Source: Deltaproteobacteria bacterium (GTDB lineage: Bacteria > Desulfobacterota > Desulfuromonadia > Geobacterales > Geobacteraceae). From it: a stretch of DNA of 8,185 bases. The notes under the pieces are model-generated. The model saw nothing but the letters and a program-made list of their open reading frames with translations, was not told where the DNA came from and did not search any database. Location of the stretch: positions 1 to 8,185 of the forward strand of contig JAJZQA010000106.1 in the NCBI GenBank assembly GCA_021810985.1. The letters run 5' to 3'. The position numbers and the translations under genes are program-made. Shown piece by piece: positions 1 to 6,134 of the stretch. Each line of letters starts with the position of its first letter. Positions within the stretch are counted from its first letter, which is position 1.

Positions 1-1166
1 TTGGCTGCCAGCATGAACTCCTCGATAAGCCGGTGAGCGAGATTCCGTTCGGCAATGCCGATGGACTCCGGCCGCCCCTGAAGATCGAGAATGATTTCCG
101 GCTCGGGAAGATCAAAGTCTATGCTGCCCCTTTGCCGGCGCTTTTCGCCAAGCCGGACGGCAAGGACTTCCATAGTGCGCAGGTCCTTGCACAGACCGGC
201 ATGGCGCTGGATCGTTTCCGGGTTTTTATCCGCAAGAATTTCCTTCACCTCGGTATAGGTCAGCCGTTCATCACTGCGGATAACGCTGGGATAAAAACGT
301 CTTTCCCGTGCGTCCCCCGCGGCATCAAAAAGCAGTTCCGCCGTCATGGCCAGACGATCTTCGCGCGGATTCAGGGAGCAGATCCCGTTGGAAAGCTTTT
401 CGGGCAGCATGGGAATACAGCGGTCAGGAAAGTACACCGAGGTTCCACGTTTCAAAGCCTCCCGGTCAAGCAAGGACCCCGGAGCGACATAATGCGAGAC
501 ATCGGCAATCGAAACCCAGAGACGAATGGAGTCGTCTTTTTCACTCCGCACCGAAACCGCATCATCAAAATCGCGGGCCGTCTCACCGTCGATGGTGACC
601 GTCAAGAGATCGCGCAGGTCAACGCGCCCTTCCCGGTCGGAGTCATCCACAGGCCGATAGACAGAGGTCGCCTCGGCAAGGACTTCCGGCGGGAATAGAT
701 CGGGAAGCCCGTATTTGCGCACGATCGTAAGAAATTCCACGTCGGGATCGTCTTGGTTCCCGAGGACTTCAATAATACGTCCGCTTGCACCGCGCCGCCC
801 CGACGGGTAGTCCGTGATCTCCGCCACCACCATCTGCCCGGCTCTGGCCTTGAGGCGGGCCGCGGCGGGAATTGCGATCGGAATACTCAGTCTCGGTTCG
901 TCGGGGATCACCAGTCCGTCGTCACCTGTTGACTCGAAGCGCCCGACGATACTCGTAAAGCCGCGCTCCAGGGTTTCTACGACCCGTCCTTCGCGACGGC
1001 CGGAGGTGCCGCGAGACTGGATACGCACCACGACCCGGTCGCCGTGCATGTTGTCCCGCAGGTAGCGAGCCGGGATAAATACATCATCGCCGCCTTCATC
1101 GGGTATGACAAAACCGTAGCCGTCCCGATGCATCGAAAGCCTGCCGGTTACTGTTGCTCGATTCAC
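1..1166 (-). CDS. rnr: Ribonuclease R, 5' part (C-terminus beyond window)
   Basis: Processive 3'-to-5' hydrolytic exoribonuclease of the RNase II/R family, acting in the cytoplasm on structured RNA. The frame is open from a GTG at 1166 to the left edge, giving 388 residues. Residues about 5-35 form a cold-shock/OB domain (GRLSMHRDGYGFVIPDE), a second OB region follows to about 150, and the RNB catalytic domain begins near 180. The metal-binding aspartates are present in TIDGETARDFDDAV as D193, D199, D201 and D202. The visible end, NLAHRLIEEFMLAAN, is a conserved RNB segment. The GTG is chosen because GGGAGG lies 4-5 nt upstream and an in-frame TAG sits three codons before it, so no longer form is possible. 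D193 corresponds to D272 of the E. coli enzyme, so about 80 N-terminal residues (the helix-turn-helix domain) are absent. The remaining RNB part, S1 domain and basic tail lie outside the window. Confidence 0.95.
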   Translation of the reverse strand, partial: MNRATVTGRLSMHRDGYGFVIPDEGGDDVFIPARYLRDNMHGDRVVVRIQSRGTSGRREGRVVETLERGFTSIVGRFESTGDDGLVIPDEPRLSIPIAIPAAARLKARAGQMVVAEITDYPSGRRGASGRIIEVLGNQDDPDVEFLTIVRKYGLPDLFPPEVLAEATSVYRPVDDSDREGRVDLRDLLTVTIDGETARDFDDAVSVRSEKDDSIRLWVSIADVSHYVAPGSLLDREALKRGTSVYFPDRCIPMLPEKLSNGICSLNPREDRLAMTAELLFDAAGDARERRFYPSVIRSDERLTYTEVKEILADKNPETIQRHAGLCKDLRTMEVLAVRLGEKRRQRGSIDFDLPEPEIILDLQGRPESIGIAERNLAHRLIEEFMLAA

Positions 1167-1170
1167 TGAT

Positions 1171-1176
1171 CCTCCC
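1171..1176 (-). promoter_or_regulatory. Ribosome binding site of rnr
   Basis: The minus strand reads GGGAGG followed by ATCA and then GTG at 1166. This strong purine-rich site is what decides for the GTG start over the next in-frame ATG, twelve codons in (SMHRDG), which lies inside the cold-shock domain. Confidence 0.75.
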
Positions 1177-1262
1177 TATTTTCGTCAAACCAGGGACACT
1201 ATCCGTGTCTGAAGGTCTCAAATATGTTATCGCACTAAATATAATTGTGACTCATTTGATGG

Positions 1263-1291
1263 TTGCCGCAATCTTTACGATTGTATACAAT
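1263..1291 (+). promoter_or_regulatory. Probable sigma70-type promoter of the transglycosylase gene
   Basis: A -35-like TTGCCG (1263-1268) is separated by 17 bp from a -10-like TACAAT (1286-1291). Initiation would fall near 1298, giving a leader of about 43 nt before the ATG at 1341. The -10 lies within a perfect palindrome. The surrounding 1200-1320 stretch is markedly more AT-rich than the flanking genes, as expected for a divergent promoter region. The match is by eye and was not scored. I could not place an equally good promoter for rnr on the other strand. Confidence 0.45.
1280..1291. promoter_or_regulatory. Perfect 12-bp palindrome, possible operator
   Basis: ATTGTATACAAT is identical to its reverse complement and overlaps the proposed -10 box of the transglycosylase promoter in the rnr/transglycosylase divergent region. 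The TTGTATACAA core resembles operator half-sites of GntR/FadR-type regulators, but no such regulator is encoded in the window. It may also simply be two overlapping -10-like elements on opposite strands. Function is inferred only from position and symmetry. Confidence 0.35.
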
Positions 1292-1328
1292 TTACCCGTA
1301 CAAGGAAAGAAAGCATGTTTAATTCATG

Positions 1329-1334
1329 AAGGAG
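1329..1334 (+). promoter_or_regulatory. Ribosome binding site of the transglycosylase gene
   Basis: AAGGAG lies 6 nt before the ATG at 1341. It overlaps the codons that would follow an in-frame ATG at 1326, so it supports initiation at 1341 and argues against the longer form. Confidence 0.8.
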
Positions 1335-1340
1335 CTACAG

Positions 1341-3563
1341 ATGATCTGCCGTAAGATCCCCTTCCTCATACTGATCTTTTTATGCTCGGTATCCGTCTCG
1401 CGAGCATCTCTCATACCGCAGGTTGATCAATCCCTCTTGCTGTCCGCTGAGCGCCTGAAGAAAAAGGAGTATTCCGGAGCGCGGCTTGCCGCTCTCCAGG
1501 CCCAGGAGAGTCCCCAGCGGGATTTCGTACTCGGGGTGACGGCATACCATTTGGAAAAATGGGGCGAAGCTGAACTATATCTGGCAGACTCGGAGGAAAA
1601 CCTCGCCCTGCTGGGCGACTTTGCTCTCTATTACCGGGCCGTCGCGCTCGCCAATCTGTCCCGTCACAACGAGGCGCTGCCCCTCCTGCAGAAACTGAAG
1701 AAAGACTATGCTGATAGTCCCTTTGTCCGGCCAGCCTCCCTTTTGCTGGCTGACATTTTTTTTCAACTGGAAGATTTCCCGAACGCTCTGCTTGCCTACC
1801 AGACTTTCTTTGCCGATTATTCCTCGGGGAATGATTCCCTTAAAGCCCGGCTCCAATCAGCTCTGTGCCGGGAAAAACTCGGCGACCCGAAGGGAGCAAT
1901 GCGGGATTTACGCAAGATCTGCCTTGCCTATCCGGCAAAATCCGTTGCCAGGCAGGCAGAAGTACAGCTCGAAAGATTAGGGAACCTCACCGAAAGTCCT
2001 CAGTTCTTCTCCGAGGAAGAACTATTCAAAAGGGGATGCACGCTCTTCGAACAACGTCACTACAAAGATGCGGCGAGCGTTTTTTCCTCTCTACCCCCTG
2101 AAGCCCTGCCGGAAAATTTGCGCGGGGAGCTTGCCTTCAAAATTGCCGTGATTCAGTATCGCTTGAAGAAAAACTTCGAAGCCGAGCAGTCTTTTACCCG
2201 GCTTGCCGCGCCGGATAGCCCGTATCAACAGTACCGCCTGGAAGCATCCTACTGGCTCGCCCAAATCTATGACCGGACCGGGAAAGATGAGGAAGCCGTC
2301 ACTACTTTCCTGGCACTTGCGGGGTCACGTCCGGAATCTTCCTTGGCCGATGACGCACTTTTTCATGCCGCTCTGATTAAAAAACACCAGGGAGCACACC
2401 GGGAAGCCCTGACACTCTTCCGCAAGATCTACTCCGAGTACCCCGCATCCTCCCGGGCTCCCCGCGCCTTGTGGGAATCCGCCTGGAGCCTCTACCTGTC
2501 CGCAAGCTTCACTGAGGCAGCCAAAAGTTTTGCCCTGCTCGCCAACGATCCGGCCTGGCGGGAGAGAGCCCTGTACTGGCAGGGCCGTTCCCTCGAAGCT
2601 GCCGGCTCCGGCGACGCAGCCCTTTCTTTGTATGCCCGGATTCAGCGGGAATATCCCACAGGTTTCTACAACTTGAACATTAACAGGACCTTCGGCACCA
2701 GAAACAACCGTGTTCCGCTCCTGAGCACTTCCTTTCAAGTCCCGCGTTCGGCTCCTTTCGGTATGGAAAGGGCCCAGGCGCTCATTGATCTCGGGCTCTA
2801 TGAAGAGGCCGGCAAAGAACTCGCAGCGCTGAAAAGACGAAAAGGTACCTCGTTCCGGGGCTCCCTCGGCCACGCAGGATTATACCTCGCCATGAATGAT
2901 TACCGATCCGCAATGGGGTTGCTCCATCAGGACGCTCTCGCAACGGACATGGGAAATTCACCTTCGGCCTGGGCAATACTCTATCCGGCCGGCTTCCATG
3001 AAATAGTCTCCCGTCACACCTCAAACACCGGCTTGGATCAATGCCTGACCTTTGCCCTCATTCGGGCGGAAAGCAATTTTTTACCCACAGCACGCTCTCC
3101 GGTCGGAGCTCTCGGTCTGATGCAGCTGATGCCCGCAACCGCCAGGGACATCGCCCGCGGGCTGGGGATAGACGCTGCCCCCCCGCAACTCACCAACCCG
3201 GAAGTGAACATCAGAATAGGGACCCGCCACCTGAAAGACCTGATCAGGCGCTTCAACGGCAACCTCGTTTCGGCGGTGGCGGCCTACAATGCCGGCGCTA
3301 CCCCGGTGCTCCGCTGGCGAAAGAACTTCCCCAACCTTCGGGAAGACGAATTCATCGAGAATATCCCTTACCCCGAAACCCGTGAATACGTGAAAAAAGT
3401 CCTGGCAGCCATGGAAGTTTACCGGCAGCTCTACGGACTGGAGGAAACCGCCGCATCAGAACCGCCACCCGCACCCAGCCGGGAAAAATCCGCCCTGCCC
3501 GCCACCATGGAACTGCCCACAAGCGAACTTCTTTCGGGAATCGAAACTTCCCAGCCCTTTTAA
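1341..3563 (+). CDS. Soluble lytic murein transglycosylase, Slt-type
   Basis: Secreted periplasmic enzyme that cleaves the MurNAc-GlcNAc bond of peptidoglycan with formation of 1,6-anhydroMurNAc. The protein has 740 residues from the ATG at 1341. That start is preferred over an in-frame ATG at 1326 because AAGGAG is correctly spaced, and it yields a compact signal peptide (residues 1-22, basic MICRK, hydrophobic core, cleavage after SRA). Residues about 25-545 are helical TPR-like repeats (e.g. FKIAVIQYRLKKNFEAEQSF, then ALFHAALIKKHQGAHREALT), forming the superhelical scaffold typical of Slt70 relatives. The catalytic SLT domain spans about 560-690: the catalytic glutamate is E577 in ALIRAESNF, followed by GALGLMQLMP (589-598) and AAYNAG (647-652). 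The tail after YRQLYGL is proline-rich and low-complexity. It is longer than E. coli Slt70 (about 645 residues), mainly through extra TPR sequence. It is transcribed alone, divergently from rnr. Confidence 0.93.
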   Translation: MICRKIPFLILIFLCSVSVSRASLIPQVDQSLLLSAERLKKKEYSGARLAALQAQESPQRDFVLGVTAYHLEKWGEAELYLADSEENLALLGDFALYYRAVALANLSRHNEALPLLQKLKKDYADSPFVRPASLLLADIFFQLEDFPNALLAYQTFFADYSSGNDSLKARLQSALCREKLGDPKGAMRDLRKICLAYPAKSVARQAEVQLERLGNLTESPQFFSEEELFKRGCTLFEQRHYKDAASVFSSLPPEALPENLRGELAFKIAVIQYRLKKNFEAEQSFTRLAAPDSPYQQYRLEASYWLAQIYDRTGKDEEAVTTFLALAGSRPESSLADDALFHAALIKKHQGAHREALTLFRKIYSEYPASSRAPRALWESAWSLYLSASFTEAAKSFALLANDPAWRERALYWQGRSLEAAGSGDAALSLYARIQREYPTGFYNLNINRTFGTRNNRVPLLSTSFQVPRSAPFGMERAQALIDLGLYEEAGKELAALKRRKGTSFRGSLGHAGLYLAMNDYRSAMGLLHQDALATDMGNSPSAWAILYPAGFHEIVSRHTSNTGLDQCLTFALIRAESNFLPTARSPVGALGLMQLMPATARDIARGLGIDAAPPQLTNPEVNIRIGTRHLKDLIRRFNGNLVSAVAAYNAGATPVLRWRKNFPNLREDEFIENIPYPETREYVKKVLAAMEVYRQLYGLEETAASEPPPAPSREKSALPATMELPTSELLSGIETSQPF

Positions 3564-3636
3564 TTAGTCCCTTATAGCTTGAATCTTCAGATCGTTTGAG
3601 AAAATCAAAGAGCAACAAAACCGTCAGAGACAGAAT

Positions 3637-3711
3637 TAACAGGATGAAGGTCAAAAGCCTTTTTCTGGTAAAAGGTTAGGTTTTGTCCTGCATATCCTGT
3701 CCATCCTGTTA
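3637..3711. repeat. Two inverted copies of a 9-nt-periodic repeat
   Basis: TAACAGGATG (3637-3646) and CATCCTGTTA (3702-3711) are exact reverse complements. The right copy contains TCCTG at 3686, 3695 and 3704, a strict 9-nt period. Read on the minus strand, the right copy runs AACAGGATG, GACAGGATATG, CAGGACAAAA. The left copy on the plus strand runs AACAGGATG then AAGGTCAAAA, so it looks like the same element lacking about one 9-nt unit. Between them lies a small hairpin, CCTTTT (3658-3663) with AAAAGG (3670-3675). A TTTTT run follows at 3720-3724. The pair could fold as a large nested stem-loop just after the transglycosylase stop codon. Similar ACAGGAT-type intergenic tracts are, to my recollection, dispersed in deltaproteobacterial genomes, but this was not checked. 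Confidence 0.65.
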
Positions 3712-3796
3712 GATTAAAATTTTTGGTTATCTTTTGTAGTTCCGGATTGTCCAGCTCAGATGAATTTCGTTTTTCCCTGTCCGGCAAATCTTTTCC

Positions 3797-3825
3797 TTGC
3801 GATTCAAACAAATGTTTGATACAAA
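3797..3825 (+). promoter_or_regulatory. Probable sigma70-type promoter of the efflux operon
   Basis: TTGCGA (3797-3802) and TACAAA (3820-3825) are separated by 17 bp, about 30 bp before the repressor start codon. The predicted start point is near 3832, leaving a short leader carrying the ribosome binding site. The spacer and -10 box are occupied by the dyad repeats described separately, which supports this as the regulated promoter. Assigned by eye, not scored. Confidence 0.5.
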
Positions 3826-3831
3826 CGTTTC
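3805..3831. promoter_or_regulatory. Tandem dyad operator, probable TetR autoregulation site
   Basis: Four half-sites alternate in orientation: CAAAC (3805-3809), GTTTG (3814-3818), CAAAC (3822-3826) and GTTTC (3827-3831). They give the imperfect palindrome CAAACAAATGTTTG, the dyad GTTTG-ATA-CAAAC, and the perfect AAACGTTT. The first and last dyads are centred 15 bp apart. The array lies across the spacer and -10 of the proposed promoter, directly before the TetR-family gene, where such proteins usually bind to repress themselves and their pump. Binding by this protein is inferred. Confidence 0.6.
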
Positions 3832-3840
3832 GTTCTGCCA

Positions 3841-3848
3841 GGGAGGAG
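3841..3848 (+). promoter_or_regulatory. Ribosome binding site of the TetR-family gene
   Basis: GGGAGGAG lies 6 nt before the ATG at 3855. It selects this start over upstream in-frame starts as far back as 3723, which would place coding sequence across the promoter and operator. Confidence 0.85.
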
Positions 3849-3854
3849 ATTCAT

Positions 3855-4529
3855 ATGGAAACGGAACATTCAGAAACCAGGATCCGCATTCTGGATGCGG
3901 CGGCCGCAATCTTCGCGGAGCATGGCTTTGCGGCCACCACCATCCGTCAGATCTGCAGTCAGGCCCAGGTAAACTTAGCCGCGGTGAATTACCATTTCGG
4001 CGGCAAGGAAGGACTCTACCGTGACACGATCCGTTACCTGCGAACCCGCGCCTACGAAAGCTACCCAATAGCATATGGTCTAACCGCTGATGCGTCAGCG
4101 GAAGAGCAGCTGCGAGCTTTTGTCCGTTCCTTCCTGCTCCGCACCTCCTTCGACGAAAAAAACCAGGAATTCGGCACCATCGTCATGCGTGAACTGGTGG
4201 AACCGACCACGGCTCTCGACATGATGCTCGATGAAGGGATCCGCTCCCTCTTTGGGCAACTGGTGGGGATTGTCAGCGACCTCCTGCCTGAAAATACCGA
4301 TGCGGAAATAGTCCTTGCCAGTGCCAGAAGTATCATCAGCCAATGCCTCTTCTACCTCTTCAGCCGATCGGTCATCAGCCGCATGTCCCCCGAGGAGAAG
4401 TTCGGCCTGGAGGATCTTGACCGGGTCTCCGAGCAGATTCTGCTCTTCTGCCTCTGCGCTTTGAAGGAGATCGGGGCAAAGGTCAACAACGCATCCCCCG
4501 GGATAGCAAAACGACAGGACCAGAACTAA
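3855..4529 (+). CDS. TetR/AcrR-family repressor, CecR-like
   Basis: DNA-binding regulator, 224 residues, normal length for the family. The N-terminal helix-turn-helix spans about residues 9-55: ILDAAAAIFAEHGFAATTIR, then QICSQAQVNLAAVNYHFGGK with the NYHFGGKEGLY signature of TetR proteins. The remainder (about 60-215) is an all-helical ligand-binding and dimerisation domain. Its pattern (an LRAFVRSFLLR stretch, then GTIVMRELVEPTTALD) recalls the C-terminal domain of the CecR (YbiH) group, which regulates efflux genes in E. coli. The gene is first in the operon, its stop codon is 2 nt before the start of the pump gene, and a tandem dyad sits in its promoter. It most likely represses itself and the downstream pump and is released by a transported compound. 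The inducer cannot be read from the sequence. Confidence 0.9.
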   Translation: METEHSETRIRILDAAAAIFAEHGFAATTIRQICSQAQVNLAAVNYHFGGKEGLYRDTIRYLRTRAYESYPIAYGLTADASAEEQLRAFVRSFLLRTSFDEKNQEFGTIVMRELVEPTTALDMMLDEGIRSLFGQLVGIVSDLLPENTDAEIVLASARSIISQCLFYLFSRSVISRMSPEEKFGLEDLDRVSEQILLFCLCALKEIGAKVNNASPGIAKRQDQN

Positions 4530-4531
4530 CC

Positions 4532-6067
4532 ATGAGCGAATCCGTCCAGCCGATCAACAAATGGCTCATTACCCTGACCGTGATGATTCCCGCCTTCATG
4601 GAAATCGTCGACACCTCCATCGCCAACGTTGCCCTGCCCCATATGCAGGGCAGCCTGAACGCGGGGACCGAGGAAGTCACCTGGGTCCTGACCTCCTATC
4701 TGATCAGCAATGCCATCATCATGCCGATGACCGGCTGGCTCGCCCGTATTTTCGGCCGGAAACGCTTTCTGATTTCCTGCATTATCCTGTTCACCCTCTC
4801 GTCCATTTTCTGCGGCTCAGCCCCGAATCTGGCAACGCTGGTATTTTTCCGCATCGTGCAAGGCGCCGCGGGAGGCGCCCTGATCCCCATGAGTCAAGCC
4901 ATCATGATGGAGTCCTTCCCGCCCGAGGAAGGTGGCATGGCCATGGCGATCTTCGGCATCGGCGCCATGTTCGGACCGGTGGTGGGCCCGACGCTGGGCG
5001 GCTGGATAACCGACAACATCAGCTGGCGCTGGATATTCTATATCAATATCCCGGTCGGCATTATTGCGGTAATCATGGCAAAATACTTCATCTTCGACCC
5101 CTCTTACCTGAAGCGGCAAAAAGTGAAGATCGATTACTGGGGCCTCACCTTCCTGACCCTCGGGATTGGCTCACTCCAGGTGGTCCTCGATAAGGGGCAG
5201 CAAGATGACTGGTTCAACTCCGCCTTTATCATCACCTTCTCCATTGTTTCCGTGATCTCGCTGCTCATGTTCATCTATGTGGAGTTGAAACATGATCACC
5301 CGATCGTGAACCTGCGGCTCTTCAAGGACGCCGCCTTCTCGGCCGGAAACTTCATCATGTTCATGGTCGGGTTCTGTCTCTATGGTTCCGTTGTCATGTT
5401 GCCGCTCTTTCTCCAGACGCTGATGGGCTACAGCGCCACGATGGCCGGATTGGTCATGGCGCCCGGCGGCATCGCCTCGGTGATTGTACTGCCGCTTGCC
5501 GGAGCCTACACCCAGAAACATGACGGCAGGAAATTAATTTTTGCCGGACTGCTCCTTGGCGCGATCTCGCTCTTTCTGATGCGCGGCTTCAGCCTCCAGG
5601 CCTCCTACTGGGATTTCGTCTGGCCCCGGGTCATGCTCGGAGCGGCACTGGGCATGATCTTCCCGCCCCTGTCACGCGCGACTCTTGCAAATATAGCACG
5701 GGTGGAAATGGGCAACGCAACCGGCATTTTCAATCTGCTGCGAAATATCGGCGGCAGCGTCGGCATTGCGATTTCGGCCACTCTGCTGGCTCGTCTAGCA
5801 CAGTTTTACCAGGCCAATCTGGTGGGACATATCAACCCGTTCAATCCCGTAGTGCAGTCACGAATGGAAAGCCTTCAGCAGGCAGCCATCGCCAAAGGCG
5901 CCGATGCAGTGACCGCTCACGGCATTTCATTGGAAATCCTCTCGCGCATCGTGCGGAAAGAGGCGGGCATGATGGCCTACAATTACATTTTCTGGATCCT
6001 GGGACTGGCATTCCTGCTGATCATTCCGATGCTTTTACTGCTCAGAAGACACCGGTACAGCACCTGA
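4532..6067 (+). CDS. EmrB/QacA-type MFS multidrug exporter (DHA2)
   Basis: Inner-membrane drug:proton antiporter, 511 residues, the expected size for a 14-helix DHA2 transporter. TM1 carries the DHA2-type signature MEIVDTSIANVALP (23-36) with the membrane-embedded acidic D27. Motif A is GWLARIFGRKR (68-78), motif B is FRIVQGAAGGALIP (106-119) with its arginine, and the antiporter motif C is GIGAMFGPVVGPTLGGW (142-158). A cytoplasmic stretch near 188-200 (DPSYLKRQKVKI) precedes the second half, and a hydrophilic loop near 425-465 precedes the last helix. The start is 2 nt after the repressor stop, with only a weak purine-rich AGGA about 12 nt upstream, so translation is probably coupled to the repressor gene. 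It should work with the downstream TolC-type channel and EmrA-type adaptor. Substrates are unknown. The symbol emrB would be by analogy only. Confidence 0.93.
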   Translation: MSESVQPINKWLITLTVMIPAFMEIVDTSIANVALPHMQGSLNAGTEEVTWVLTSYLISNAIIMPMTGWLARIFGRKRFLISCIILFTLSSIFCGSAPNLATLVFFRIVQGAAGGALIPMSQAIMMESFPPEEGGMAMAIFGIGAMFGPVVGPTLGGWITDNISWRWIFYINIPVGIIAVIMAKYFIFDPSYLKRQKVKIDYWGLTFLTLGIGSLQVVLDKGQQDDWFNSAFIITFSIVSVISLLMFIYVELKHDHPIVNLRLFKDAAFSAGNFIMFMVGFCLYGSVVMLPLFLQTLMGYSATMAGLVMAPGGIASVIVLPLAGAYTQKHDGRKLIFAGLLLGAISLFLMRGFSLQASYWDFVWPRVMLGAALGMIFPPLSRATLANIARVEMGNATGIFNLLRNIGGSVGIAISATLLARLAQFYQANLVGHINPFNPVVQSRMESLQQAAIAKGADAVTAHGISLEILSRIVRKEAGMMAYNYIFWILGLAFLLIIPMLLLLRRHRYST

Positions 6068-6134
6068 CACGATAGCAACACTTCACTGCCAGCCGATTAC
6101 AGAAACACTCCGCAGATACAAAGGGAGACACCAT

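Noticed and set aside
602..790. Short minus-strand frame suggesting a frameshift within RNase R
   Set aside because: Translating the reverse strand from 1166 to the edge gives one unbroken RNase R frame. This short one is in a different frame with no family resemblance.
33..1065. Plus-strand open frames (33-698, 308-598, 814-1065) opposite RNase R
   Set aside because: They are antisense to a continuous, strongly conserved RNase R frame, their translations have no recognisable domain, and they lack ribosome binding sites.
1154..1354. 66-residue plus-strand frame across the divergent intergenic region
   Set aside because: It overlaps both the rnr start and the transglycosylase start, spans the promoter and palindrome, and has no ribosome binding site.
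2325..3262. Long minus-strand frames within the transglycosylase gene
   Set aside because: The plus-strand frame carries a full signal peptide, TPR region and catalytic SLT motifs. The antisense frames are by-products of GC-rich codon use.
3658..3684. Simple intrinsic terminator after the transglycosylase gene
   Set aside because: The CCTTTT/AAAAGG hairpin is AT-rich and short and is followed by AGGTTTTG rather than a clean T-run. The larger inverted repeat around it is described instead, without asserting termination.
3605..4074. Minus-strand frames across the repeat region and repressor gene
   Set aside because: They run through the inverted repeat, promoter and conserved helix-turn-helix gene on the other strand and show no domain or start signal.
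6068..6134. Possible separate promoter or terminator between the pump and channel genes
   Set aside because: No convincing hairpin with T-run or -35/-10 pair was seen in these 67 nt. Only the ribosome binding site of the channel gene stands out.
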